DNA of 64,000 nucleotides, taken from NCBI GenBank assembly GCA_964036195.1, contig OZ038450.1, positions 23,651,208-23,715,207 of the forward strand, read 5' to 3'. Positions 12,601 through 21,768 of this stretch are shown here, piece by piece. The DNA comes from Sphaerolaimus hirsutus (Eukaryota; Nematoda; Chromadorea; Monhysterida; Sphaerolaimidae). A program made the translations under genes and the position numbers. How positions within the stretch are numbered: the first letter of the stretch is position 1; every line of letters starts with the position of its first letter. Under the pieces are notes generated by a model that was not told the origin of the DNA, made no database searches, and saw nothing but the letters and a program-made list of their open reading frames with translations.

Positions 12601-13144
12601 AACCACTGTTTCCAGATCGAAATGCTGTAAATAAAATTTTTTGGGGGGAAAACTCGAATTTTTTGTAAAAGAACTCAAGTTTTTTTCGAAAAAACTCAAA
12701 AAACTTGAGTTTTTACAAAAAAACACAGAAATAAAAACAGAGTTACTCAAGTTTTTTCAAGAAAAAAACTCAAAACACAGGTATTCATTTTTGAAAAACT
12801 CAAAACACAGAAAGTGTTTTTTCTGGAGAACTTACCCATCGTTGGCCAAGGCTGATCAAATAACGTACAACAAAATGTAGCTGAAGTTAAGAATAATCAA
12901 TACAGAAAAATTTGTGGGTTTTTTTCCAAGCCGTACTGTATTCAATATTTACAACTTAAATGATTTGTTTTCTGTCAGGCTCTGGTGGACAGCAAATTAT
13001 CAAAGCAGGGACACATCGGCATCAGCTTTTACATTGCCAATGATAATGTGTTGGTTCTGTTTGACAGAGGGACAATGGATTTATTCTCTGTGCTGGGCAT
13101 TTCGCTCGCTGGCATTGGGCTGATACTTGGTGTTTCCTTGCCAG
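602..13144 (+). CDS. Partial multi-exon gene of unknown function, three exons (602-750, 5592-5797, 12979-13144)
   Basis: Three seg​ments look like exons of one gene. The first follows ATTTTACAG and ends at A|GTAAGT (phase 1). The second follows ACGTGCAG, starts in the matching phase and ends CAG|GTATGA (phase 0). The third follows TTCTGTCAG, starts in phase 0 and ends CCAG|GTAAAA (phase 1). The third exon encodes a hydrophobic stretch (LFSVLGISLAGIGLILGVSLP) that could be a membrane helix; the first two are soluble and mildly acidic. I do not recognise the protein. The first intron of about 4.8 kb and second of about 7.2 kb hold nearly all the hAT-type elements described below. The start and end of the gene are not identified, and other exons may have been missed. 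The assignment rests on splice sites and phase agreement only. Confidence 0.45.
751..1440. other. Non-coding, with short GTGTGTA-type imperfect tandem repeats
   Basis: From about 790 to 955 there are imperfect copies of a motif containing GCTGATGCTGTGTGTA and TGCACATCTGCCTGGTACACAC. At about 1005-1090, C-rich words of the form CCCCTTGAATAA face TTATTCAAGG, the same words as at 9.15-9.44 and 12.06-12.39 kb. The rest is AT-rich and shows no gene. Confidence 0.5.
1440..3540. repeat. Satellite array, 166-173 bp unit, with an orientation reversal at about 3030
   Basis: The word TGCTCTTTCAGAAA recurs at 1511, 1677, 1845, 2016, 2186 and 2359, giving periods of 166, 168, 171, 170 and 173. Each unit also carries a G-run with TTCCCCTCAGGTCACATATACCTAAGAAA and GGTAGACACAC. 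From about 3031 to 3540 the same unit is read on the opposite strand (GGTATATGTGACCTGAGGGGAACCCC, then GTGTCTACCCCC), so the array is head-to-head. Open frames inside it are not credible genes. Confidence 0.9.
2557..2904. mobile_element. MITE inserted in the satellite, 348 bp, 3-bp target duplication
   Basis: The left end CACAGGGAATAGTACCT and right end AGGTACTATTCCCTGTG are inverted repeats, and the similarity continues for about 38 bp (CTGACAACTCGCTGCCAGCT against its inverted form near 2870). The trinucleotide AAT flanks both sides (2554-2556 and 2905-2907), and satellite sequence resumes on either side. The inside is a tandem repeat of GGCAGCGAGCTGGCAGC. A 3-bp duplication with CAC ends would fit a CACTA-like group, but this is not certain. 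No transposase is encoded. Confidence 0.8.
3802..5376. mobile_element. hAT-type non-autonomous element, family B, with GGTCCC tandem repeats
   Basis: The left end TAGGGTTCAAATGGGACC and right end GGTCCCATTTGAAACCTA form the inverted termini, and the flanking 8-mer ATTGGAGT is duplicated exactly (3794-3801 and 5377-5384). TAGGG fits the hAT terminal consensus. Inside are tandem GGTCCC/CAGTCCC repeats (about 3815-4208) and a nested family-A element. No transposase is visible. A truncated family-B right end lies near 13,715-13,776. Confidence 0.88.
4209..5305. mobile_element. hAT-type non-autonomous element, family A, copy 1, nested in family B
   Basis: It begins CAGGGTTGGCAAAATCTCAG and ends TATAAAACCAACCCTG. 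The target 8-mer GTCCCGAC is duplicated exactly at 4201-4208 and 5306-5313. Near both ends are AAAATAAAA and TTTTGTAAAATT runs. The middle has an inverted arrangement of AAGTGTCAATTGTCATGACAAATGTAAAGT words beginning at GGGGGGCGTCCCAAG, which resembles the free foldback element at 32.6 kb. It inserted after family B because it splits a GGTCCC repeat. Confidence 0.92.
5377..6150. other. Intronic spacer around exon 5592-5797; otherwise AT-rich
   Basis: Apart from the putative exon, this stretch holds low-complexity TTTTTGAATTTT runs at about 5930-6120. No further coding signal was seen. Confidence 0.4.
6151..6925. mobile_element. hAT-type family A, degenerate copy with lost right end
   Basis: The left end CACGGTTGGCAAAATCTCGG differs from the family by single bases. 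The internal AAAATAAAA runs, foldback words and a TTTCTGGCCTTGCATGCAAGATTCTGATTTTTTGTAAAA block align with the other copies. The terminal CCAACCCTG is missing, so no target duplication can be read. Confidence 0.65.
6926..7858. other. No supported gene; AT-rich
   Basis: A 64-codon frame at 7359-7553 looks somewhat protein-like, but it lacks a convincing acceptor and phase partner. Around 7670-7830 there are imperfect AAATACxTTTCCAAAxT repeats. Confidence 0.3.
7859..8877. mobile_element. hAT-type non-autonomous element, family A, copy 2
   Basis: It starts CAGGGTTGGCAAAATCTCAG and ends ATATACCAACCCTG. The 8-mer ATCAGAAG is duplicated exactly at 7851-7858 and 8878-8885. The same foldback block follows CTGGGGCAGTCCCAAG near 8110. 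No coding capacity is seen. Confidence 0.92.
8915..9440. mobile_element. Mariner-like end fragment followed by G/C-run inverted words
   Basis: TATTGGGTTGTCCCAAAAGTTTTTGCCGTTT at about 8915 resembles mariner termini; no partner end or transposase was found. From 9155 to 9440 there are several copies of TTATTTCGCCAGCAAAATTTGAGGGGGG and TTCGAGG, and their complements, as at 1.0 and 12.1 kb. Boundaries are uncertain. Confidence 0.35.
9610..9895. repeat. GGCGCCA-rich repeat block
   Basis: Overlapping copies of ATGGCGCCAxxGGCACCA with both orientations make this strongly self-complementary. Related blocks lie at 1-60, 15,655-15,780 and 16,885-17,255. The overlapping frames are all open only because of the repeat. 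Confidence 0.7.
10530..10676. mobile_element. Foldback insertion of about 145 bp inside hAT-A copy 3
   Basis: GAGAAGTGAAATGGCAAAG on the left faces CTTTGCCATTTCACTTCTC on the right, with AAGTAAAAG against CTTTTACTT further in. The sequence is absent from copies 1 and 2 at the same site (CCAGTAGTCC). Ends are CCAGTTCCGC and GCACTGGCAACAG. It encodes nothing. Confidence 0.65.
10742..11307. mobile_element. 566-bp terminal-inverted-repeat element, TA target duplication
   Basis: The left end AACTCGGCAGACAT and right end ATGTCCGTCGAGTT are inverted copies with two mismatches. TA flanks both sides (10740-10741 and 11308-11309), and the uninterrupted site GCTAACAATAC is seen in hAT-A copies 1 and 2. 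The inside is less AT-rich than its surroundings and has no long frame, so it is a non-autonomous element of Tc1/mariner-like target preference. Confidence 0.8.
11626..12063. repeat. AACTCA/CACAGAAA palindromic repeat and AT-rich spacer
   Basis: Between about 11,690 and 11,870, ACACAGAAACTCATTGAGTTTCTGTGTTTTT and derivatives form inverted repeats. Similar blocks occur at 12,640-12,835, 13,195-13,355 and 15,440-15,545, so this is a dispersed family. The remainder to 12,063 is AT-rich without a gene. Confidence 0.55.
12064..12393. mobile_element. Possible 330-bp inverted-repeat element with TATTACCTTGAA ends
   Basis: TATTACCTTGAATTAACCCCC on the left faces GGGGGTATTTCGAGGTAATA on the right. 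No target duplication could be read, so the boundary is tentative. The middle has CATGATGTA repeats. Confidence 0.45.
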
Positions 13145-13396
13145 GTAAAAGTTGATAAACTTTTCACCACTCAGTCCTATGTAATGATGGCAAAAACACA
13201 ACTATTAAATATGGAATCTCATTGAATTTCCATGGTTTTGTTTCACACATAAACACGGAAACTCAACAATTTTGAAAAAACATGGAAATTCAAATGAGTT
13301 CTTTTTGAAGAACACCAAAACATGGAAACACAGAAAATACAGAAATGTTTTTTTTTTTTTTTTCAGACACATGATTTGAACTGAACAATGTGAGTA

Positions 13397-13961
13397 TACT
13401 GGGTGCGGCAATTTAGACCTATGCTCTAGATTTCGAATAACTTGTCACTGGGTGGTCGGATTAACGTTAAATTTCAGGTCATCCTTAACAACTAAATATG
13501 AAATAATCGCTGAAAATATGGCTGCGATAGCTCCACTCGTTCTCAAGTTATTCATGCAAACACAAAAAAAATTGTTGCTTTACTACCACCTTGCTTTACA
13601 ACCAATTACGCAAGTGTCTGCCGATTTCCTTATCAGTAAGGCGGATTAGTGGCGGGCGGGCGTGCACACATTTTGGCACGCCGCAAAAGAAAGAAAAAAA
13701 CTGAAGAAAAAAAACAATCCCAATCCCGATCTGGGTCCCGAAAAGTGGATCCCATTTGAAACCTATCACGGGGTGGTGGTAAAGTGACATTTACGCGTTT
13801 GCATGAATAACTTGAGAACGAGTGGAGCTATCGCAGCCACAATATTATGGATCCTTTCCTATTTAGTTGTTTATGTTGACCTAAAATTTGATGTTGATCC
13901 GACCAGCCAGTGACAAGTTATTCGAAATCAAGAGCGTAGGTCTAAATTGCCGCACCCTGTA
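13397..13961. mobile_element. Tc1/mariner-type non-autonomous element with long inverted repeats, TA target duplication
   Basis: The ends TACTGGGTGCGGCAATTTAG and CTAAATTGCCGCACCCTGTA are flanked by TA on each side. The inverted similarity extends about 165 bp inward, through ATAACTTGTCACTGG and GCTCCACTCGTTCTCAAGTTATTCATGCAAAC. The centre includes a truncated hAT-B right end (about 13,715-13,776). No transposase is encoded. Confidence 0.82.
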
Positions 13962-14274
13962 TACATACATGGATGTTGCTTCAAGACAATACCCATGATA
14001 TTGGGCACTACCATATTTCTTCGCGTAAACGACCTAGGTGTTATACAAAATGGGGGCACTTTTCAGCAACTTTTCTGAAAACTTGTATAACACTGGGGTG
14101 TTAGGTTAATGGGGGTATTATCAAAACAGGTAAATATGGAGTTTAAAAATGTGTGCTCAGAATTACAATGAGCGGCACCACGCACAATATTCAAGCAAGT
14201 TCAGATTGAGCGATGTTTCTGCAACCTAACATAGCACCCCAGAGGTGATATAGAGCTGTGTAGCACCCCGGGTG

Positions 14275-15137
14275 TAGGGTGTCAAATTTCCGTTTCTGCT
14301 TTTCCGCAGGAAAATTTCTTACCTTTCCGTTTTCCGTTTTTCTAGCAGCTGAAATTTTTTTTACCTTTCCGTTTTCCATTTTCCGGCAGCTGAAAATTTT
14401 GTATCTTTCCGTTTCCGTTTTTCCAGCTGAAAATTTTATACCTATCCGTTTCCATTTTTCCAGGCCATTTTTCAATCTTCTGGCATTTTTCTATTATTTT
14501 TCCAATCTTAATTTATCTTTTTCCACTTTGGTGTTTTTAACTACCAGGTTCTTGTGTTGTTCATAACTTTTATCTGTATCTAAATCTGGAATTTTGGACA
14601 CATACTTTGCAGTCCACTGAGTAGCGTTTTTACTGTTCAGTTACATCAAAGTTTGATTTTGCTAAATTCTTATTGTTGTTGTAGTGTTTTTTGCTACCTT
14701 TTGATGATTTTTTGTTGGTTCAGTTAAGCTTGAACTACAAGTGAAGTTACTGGCATGATCCATCGTTGCAGAATGTACAGCTACCACAATGAAGCCAAAC
14801 AGGCAAACCTGCAAGCAGGTTTTTCTTCTGCAAATTTGTCCATTTCCATGCAAATTTCACTTTATTTTTTTTCCATTTCCGTGAAAATTTTGCTTTCTGT
14901 TTTCCATTTTCCGGCATTTCATTTTTCCGTTTTCCGTTCTCTGGCCGATAATTATTTTTACCTTTCCGTTTTCTGTTTTCCGCGGAGTGAAATTTTATTA
15001 CCTTTCCGTTTTCCGTTTTCCGGCAGAAATTTTTTTTTCACCTTATTCTGTTATTTTTCATCCGTTTTCTGTAAAGTGAAAAAAATTTTACCTTTCCGTT
15101 TTCCGTTTTCCGTAAAAAAAATTTTTTTGACACCCTA
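14275..15137. mobile_element. hAT-type non-autonomous element, family C, with CCTTTCCGTTTTCCG tandem repeats
   Basis: TAGGGTGTCAAA at the left and TTTGACACCCTA at the right are inverted termini, and the 8-mer CCCGGGTG is duplicated exactly (14267-14274 and 15138-15145). Both halves contain ACCTTTCCGTTTTCCGTTTTCCGGCAG repeats in one orientation; about 14,490-14,870 is unique. Predicted frames are translations of the pyrimidine repeat. Confidence 0.9.
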
Positions 15138-15783
15138 CCCGGGTGTTGTGCATGGGGGGGGGTTTACACGGAGAAATACGGTGGATGTTTCCGTATGAAA
15201 CCATCTTCTCTTCAATGCTATTTTTTGTTGAAATTTAATATGAGTATGAGGTGTTTTGTGATGGGATGGTTAAGTAGTTCAGTTTCAGATACCGGAATGC
15301 TTCAATGGATATGCATGCACAAGTATTCTTGCAGTTCAAATCAATTCCACAACCTCCCATACACTTTACATCCATTGAAGTGTTTTGTTGTACTGTGTAA
15401 ACTGTCATATCTGACATTTTGTTGATGCGTAATTTGTGGATATACTTGGAACGTAGAACATGGAAACTCAAGATTTTTTTCATGAAAACACAGATTTTCA
15501 TTTCTGAAAAACTCAAAATATGGAAAGTGTTTCTTTTGAAAACTTACCCATCGTTGATTATGATGAGGAAACTGTAAAATTTTGGCTTCATTATTCAATG
15601 GGTTATGGTAGGTTTCCATACTAGGTATGTGTGATATCCATTGTAGTGATGTAAAAGAACCATAGCGCTGGAGCCTAGCGCTAGCGCCAAAGCAAAAATT
15701 GCCATGGCGCTATTGTCGCTTGGTGAACTGGCGCCATTGGCGCTTGGCACTAGTGATTTAAAAAGTGCCAAAGAGGTGCCAAC
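15138..15783. other. Non-coding; dispersed repeat fragments
   Basis: 15,440-15,545 holds the AACTCA/CACAGAAA family, and 15,655-15,770 holds GGCGCC-type repeat starting TAGTGATGTAAAAG. No gene is supported. Confidence 0.4.
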
Positions 15784-16578
15784 CAGGCTGGCCGCGAGGG
15801 TTCCGCGCGTACGTTTCCGCACACAAGCACGCAAAAAATTTTGGGTGGACACGTGTTCCGCGCAATGACACAAAGATTGGTCGCCTGACGCGCGCACACA
15901 CACACAACTCCAGAGCCCCCGCGCGCGCACAAAAATGGCGCGCGCATAACAGGAAACATTTGCGTGTCGAACAAAACATTTCGACACGCACAAAATTATC
16001 GTAGGAACTACAAAAAATACTAAATAATCCATTTCAAGAAGAAATTTCACAATTAATTATTCCATAATAAAAGCAAAATATTATGATAGAAAAACTATAT
16101 ATTTTTTGGTTCATTATTCAGATGGTTTTCGTTCTTTTCAAGTAGTCACCCTTGAAACAAACAATGACAATCAAGTGTCACATTATATTATTATAATTGC
16201 TTTCTTCAAGTGATCGCCACATCATTCTAATCATTTTAAGTGCTCAACCATCAAAATCGGTAGAGAATAAATGAAAATATGCAGTTCTGACTGTGCAGCC
16301 AATAAAAAATTCCCAATAATGACTAAAACTGCTTATTACGTGTTCATTTTGTGAACACGTAAATATGTGTGTGTGCTAAAACAACAATTTCCGCGCGCCT
16401 GGTCGATTTGACCTCCACAATTTGTGCGCATAGACACATTTTCTATTTGTGCCCATAGACTGGATCACCACATAAGCGCGCTGTTGCATTTTCTATGCGC
16501 GGAACAAAAATGGGTTCCACGCGTTTGTTTCAGCACGGTGTTTTTCACGCGCGGAAAACTCGCGGCCAGCCTGGTGCC
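15784..16578. mobile_element. Inverted-repeat element with CCAGGCTGGCCGCGAG ends
   Basis: CCAGGCTGGCCGCGAG with TTCCGCGCG on the left faces CGCGCGGAAAACTCGCGGCCAGCCTGG on the right (about 27 bp). GC-rich CGCGCGCAC arms enclose an AT-rich core. The exact ends are blurred because neighbouring GGTGCCAA words are themselves palindromic, and no target duplication was fixed. Confidence 0.55.
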
Positions 16579-16884
16579 AACATGTTCAAAATACTGATCG
16601 TTATTTTAAGCAAGAATAACTATCACTTATTTAAGTGTTTGTGCTACTGTAACTTTGTCAAATATCATGCAAAACGTCAAAACCTCAATAATAAAATATT
16701 TTCTTTTTTTATTTTAATTGACATTTTACATAGCATTCAGCACTTGACTTCACAGGGTTTTGTACACAGTGTTCAAAAATTTTGCGCGCAAGTGCACCTT
16801 TCCCTACTGAACACATGCTTTATGCATAAATATGTGCATAAATGTGCATAAATGTTGAAGCTTGACAGTCTGGGTGTTTACACT

Positions 16885-17255
16885 AGTGATCAAAAAGCGC
16901 CAGAAAAAAAAGCGCCAAGCACCAATGGTGCCATGGCGCCATTTGGAAACAGGGTGCCAGGCACCAAGGGCGCCACAGAAAGAGGGCGCCAAGTGCGAAG
17001 GGCGCCGTGGTGCCATTCAGAAACGTGGCGTCAGGCGCCAAGGGCGCCACAGAGAGAGGGTGTCAAGTGCCAAGGGCGCCAACCAAGAAATATGGCGCCA
17101 GGCGCCAATGGTGCCACAGTACAGTTTAAAATCATTTTATATCCTAATTAGTGATGTAAAAGCATCATGGCGCTGGCTACGGCGCTTGGCGCTTGGCGCT
17201 GTGCTACGGAAAAGCACCATGGTGATTTTGGTGCTTGGCGCTACGATGCCATTGT
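16885..17255. repeat. GGCGCCA-rich repeat block, two segments
   Basis: Tandem units such as CGCCAGGCACCAAGGGCGCCACAGAAAGAGGG run from 16,885 to 17,120. A second segment starting TAGTGATGTAAAAGCATCATGGCGCTGG follows at 17,150. All open frames here derive from the repeat. Confidence 0.65.
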
Positions 17256-17496
17256 GAGATCTGGTGAAATGCACATGTTTGGGTGATCTTTCTGAATGGT
17301 ATTTAGTCTGGCCATTTGGGCCATTTCAGGAGTTGCTGCGTTGACAATAAACTTCTTCAAGCAGCTCCTACGTATGCGGTACACTATCAATGGTGGACGT
17401 GCTGGATTTGGCCCAGTCCTCTATCAAGTTATTGCTATACTACGGCTGCTACCTATTATTTTATTGCAGCTGCTACATTGCCACAATTGTTTGATC

Positions 17497-20196
17497 ATGT
17501 CACATTCTAGTGACATGTTGCTGGAGGATTTTCCGCCGCGTCACACGCGCGCCCACCCTATCATCGTATTGCCTGTTGGTCACCCTGAACAAGTGCATCA
17601 GCACCAGGATCAACAGCTTTACGCTGCTAACAGTGGTGTGCATCAACATTTCCCGGTAGCGCGTTACACTTTGCTGGCTACGGAAGAATTGGGGCCGCTA
17701 TTGATGCGCCTGCGCACTTTTCGCAATTCTAATTTGAATTCCAATGCTACATTGTCTATGTCCAGTACTCAGCAGGGTTCAGTTATTGTGCAGCAATCGT
17801 TTACAGACACTTTAAGGGCTTTATCACAGTTCAAGCATGATCACAATGCTTGTGCAACTCATTATTCGCGCGTGTTACAATTACCAGAAGTGCCGATCGA
17901 AATGCCATATTTGTTACCAGTGACGCCAGAACTTTTTCCGCGCCAGCATGACACCCACAGCGGGCTGGCGGGGGGTTGCGCTAGCATGGAGTTAAATCAC
18001 ACGCAGGTGTCATCTTTGCACACACCTAACACAGCAATTAACGAAATGAATGAAAATGAACTAGCAAACGCTTTTGATCAACTACAAGCTCGGTTGACTG
18101 CTCTGAAAGATTCAAAGTCTGTACCTTACCGCACAAGGGACAATTTTGCAGCTGCAGAAGTTTTGACAGCTTGTGAAATTGAAAATAAGGTAAAAACGCC
18201 ACCTCCAAAGAAAAAAGGTCACCTCCTGGGGTAGCTACACTCATGGTAAGCCCGTCGTAAACGCCAGATCCTTGGGCGCTCAAAGATTTAACTAAATTGT
18301 CTGCGGAAGTGAAAAAAGTGCCAAAAGCTGAGTTGCTTAATTACTGGATGTTAGCCAAACCACATGTGATGGAAAAAATTCCAGTGTTTGCTAACAAACC
18401 GGACTTGCAAACATTTCCTGAATGGAAACGCTCCACTCAAATGGCGTCACTGTCAGTGGCTGACCCAGCACTGCTACTGCAATTTTGGGTAGAAGTTTTC
18501 ACTACGAAATTGGCAGGTGACGCATACAGAGTTTTGACGACATTATTTCAGCCGGAGAATTTGCTAGACTATAACACAATCTTGGCTGAATTATCTAGTA
18601 TTTTTCAAGATGAAAAAAACCTATACTCCTTTGCTCGAGTGGGAATCAGCAGCAATGTTGCGGAATGAGTCATTTTTGGAATTCTATTTACGTTTGTTGT
18701 CCAAGCTACCGCGGGATTTACGGGAATGATTGGGGTATGATAAAAATTTGATTGAAAAGCTAGTCGCTACAAAAATTTGGAACAAATTTGATGACACGCG
18801 TTATGACAAATTTGTAGTGGCTAATTTCTGCAATTTGGCTGAATCACAAACATTACCACTGCTACAGGTGGTGCAAAAAATGGAAGAATATTTTATGAGT
18901 GTTAAAAAACCATTGACAACATTGCCAATGCGAAATCAAAGTGCTGCACCGCGCAACTTCGCTGTTAACACGCCGCGCACGCCAGCGACGCAGCGGTTTT
19001 CTATGCATCGCTTCGTGGCAGAAAATGCTCAGAATCCGTGGTGCTCATGGCCCAACCATTCTGGGCACAGGTCTAGTGAATGCAGAATAACTTTAAGAGA
19101 ACAGCAACAGGTCACAATAGACCCTAAATTGACAGCGCCAAAATCTGACGGTTATGGTCAAGTGCGATGGTATGGACCGTCAAACACATCTGACGCAGCT
19201 TCCCCTAAACCAATGATTCAAGCAAAGTTTGCTATGCACTCGAATGACACTACTGAGAATACTGAAAATGAAGACACAGACGTCATTCAGGGTGACATGC
19301 CCATGGACCCGCAAGACATTTATTGCACAGAATTCCGACACTGTCTGGCTGCAACATTTAACGATGACCCGGGTCAGTTGATAAAATGGTAGGATAACTT
19401 TTGGACGCAATTATACCAATTTTACCCATTCCAGAGGTCGGAGAGCAACCTGCCAATCACTTCTTTGATGCAATCTTTCCAACAACCACCCTTGATGTTT
19501 CAGGAAACACCAGTGACACCCCCGATAATTTTAAATAAAGATTTTGACTATGAAACACAGTGTGATGACAATTCAATGCTTACTAGTGAAAATAATGAAA
19601 ACAGTGAAATAAATTCCAATTCGTTGAACACGCATGCTTATCACGTGGATTTTAACGAGCACACTCTGGCTCGAACCTGCGTGGGAGACCGCCAAAATTT
19701 ATGTATACAAATTCAACAATCCAACGGACCACAAATATTTGCTGAAGTAGATATTGAGGGCATTCCTTGCAAAGCTCTTTTAGATACATGTTGCACTAGA
19801 ACTATACTGCCAATTACCATTTTGCGAGATTTGGCCAAAAAATCGGGTTTAGACATGGACAAAAATTTACGTCCAACGAAAATCGAAGTTCACATGCTGA
19901 ATGGAAAAACTAGCAAAGGTTCCATGTTTGAGATACCACTTTATTTTCAGCATGTGTCACCAATTGACCAAGTATTGTGCAAAGTCCTAGTTGTCTGTCT
20001 CGTAAATATGGATTTGTCTGCAATGAATGACATCTTAATTGGCACAGATGTCATGGCATTTTTGAAATTATCCTGGGTGATTCCATTGGCATTAGAAAAA
20101 TTAACCCATATCAAACCGGTTGACGTTGCCGAGGTGCAAACACAGTTTGAAGGATTACAATCACAATTCAATCACACATTGTCAGATATTGTGTGA
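17497..20196 (+). pseudogene. Decayed LTR-retrotransposon gag and aspartic protease
   Basis: A chain of + strand frames (to 18234, 18297-18668, 18730-19392, 19465-20196) reads like one gag-protease polyprotein broken by stops and frame changes. The capsid-like part includes ALLLQFWVEVFTTKLAGDAYRVL. The nucleocapsid-like motif CSWPNHSGHRSSEC has Pro where the second Cys of a CCHC knuckle should be. The protease region has LLDTCCTRTILP in place of the catalytic DT/SG, and ILIGTDVM as the distal motif. No reverse transcriptase follows. The frame opens at 17296, but the most natural gag start is the Met at about 17497. The family (Ty3-like or other) is uncertain. Confidence 0.65.
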
Positions 20197-21768
20197 GCTA
20201 AAAAGGACATTTATTTACCAGCAAACGGACTGGTGCAATTACCAATTGTGTAACCTGCTCAACCACCGGGCATTGCAAAATCTGCATGGAAAAACACTTT
20301 TTTGTTATACTCAAACGCAGATTTACCGGCTGCTGAAGGGGGGGAAAAAGTCAGGTTGAAATGTACAACACTACAATCCAATTGCATGTGTGAAGTCACC
20401 GAAGTCAGCGTCTTCTACCACCAAATCCGGCAACTCCAAGACCGTAGTGAGAAACGGCCTTTATAGTGGTTGATTTCCCGTTGTAGCCAAACGTCCACTT
20501 GTCGACAGCCGAGTTGAGTTTATTTCGTAGTTGCGTGTTGAAAAGGGGTTTCAAGATTGTTTCAGGTACTTTATTTCGATCAGATACAACTTGATACAAA
20601 AGCGCAAAGCCTAGCGAGCTTCCTAGTCGAAGTTTCTATCGCTAGCTTATTTTTGAAGACTTGGGGTGGGTCCGCAGACTGAAGTAAAAACTTCCAAAGT
20701 AGCTAAGACACGGAAATTATGTATAAAACACAGCTACAGTAATTTCCTAAATTCAAATGCACAAATAAGACATAAATACAATAGTAAGACACATTTATCC
20801 GAAACAGTTGGCTTATTCTAAGCATGCAAATATTCAAATACTTATGGTAAAGAAATACCAGGTACAAATTGGGCTAATGGAAAAACTATTAATCTTGAGA
20901 GGCGCAAAGTCGGCAAACTCGGCCGATTTACTAATTTGCTTCAATTTGTCAGAAAACATTGACACACATTGGAACTAATATAATAGGGTTTGGAATTTGT
21001 AAATAGTAGTGCAAATGTTCCTAATGACGTAAATAGAATAAATATATTCAACGCAATAATAGTAATCACTTCCTGGAAACGTATACTTTATAGTTGACAA
21101 ATTGGGACTTATTCGAGGTAAATGGGTATATTAATTGAGCAGGGTTTATAATATATTCTTTGGTATAATTTGAGCAGGGTATTTACTATAATGTCAAAGT
21201 AAATATAAATATAAGTTGTGAGCAGGGTTATAATAATTATGCCTACGCGAAGGGCTTAGTTAAACATGTATAGTAAATGCTAGTTGCATACAGGGCACCA
21301 TTTCTCTATTAGGACGCTGGCCTAAGTAAATACGTAGCACATAAATATTTTACAAGATTTGACTTTCCCAAATTACAAATAAACCATGTAAATGTATATA
21401 TAATAATGATCAGAAAATTATGGCGAGTTGAATGAGCCTAATTTCATGTTCATAAACCTAATAATAACTTATTTGACTTTTTAACCTAAATATTTCTCAT
21501 AAACATATCAAATACTTATAAGATACTTTCTTAATTGAATATTCTCCATGGATAAATAATATAGTGCAGGAAATATAATTTGCGCAGTAAATTAATATAA
21601 TGCATGAAATGTAAATTAGTGCAAATAAGTAAATGGACAAATATGAGCCTAATTATCAAATCTCTGTATTTCTTTATCCATTCATTTTGCTACGGATACG
21701 GTCATTTTGTATCCCTTTGACACTCCAGATATATAGTGACCATATGCCTTGCCGATTCCTGCTGCTGT
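20197..21768. other. AT-rich non-coding stretch beyond the BEL/Pao 3' end
   Basis: Reading on the - strand, this lies downstream of the BEL/Pao coding region and may contain its 3' long terminal repeat, but without a second copy it cannot be delimited. GAGCAGGGTTTATAAT-like words repeat near 21,140-21,230. A short - strand frame at 20,405-20,599 has no recognisable domain. Confidence 0.35.

Noticed and set aside
14191-15198. ORFs of 94-147 codons on both strands
   Set aside because: They follow the CCTTTCCGTTTTCCG repeat of hAT-C and have no coding signal.
15595-16050. 151-codon - strand ORF and overlapping shadows
   Set aside because: Lies in GGCGCC and CGCGCG repeat sequence at a transposon end; frames open on both strands.
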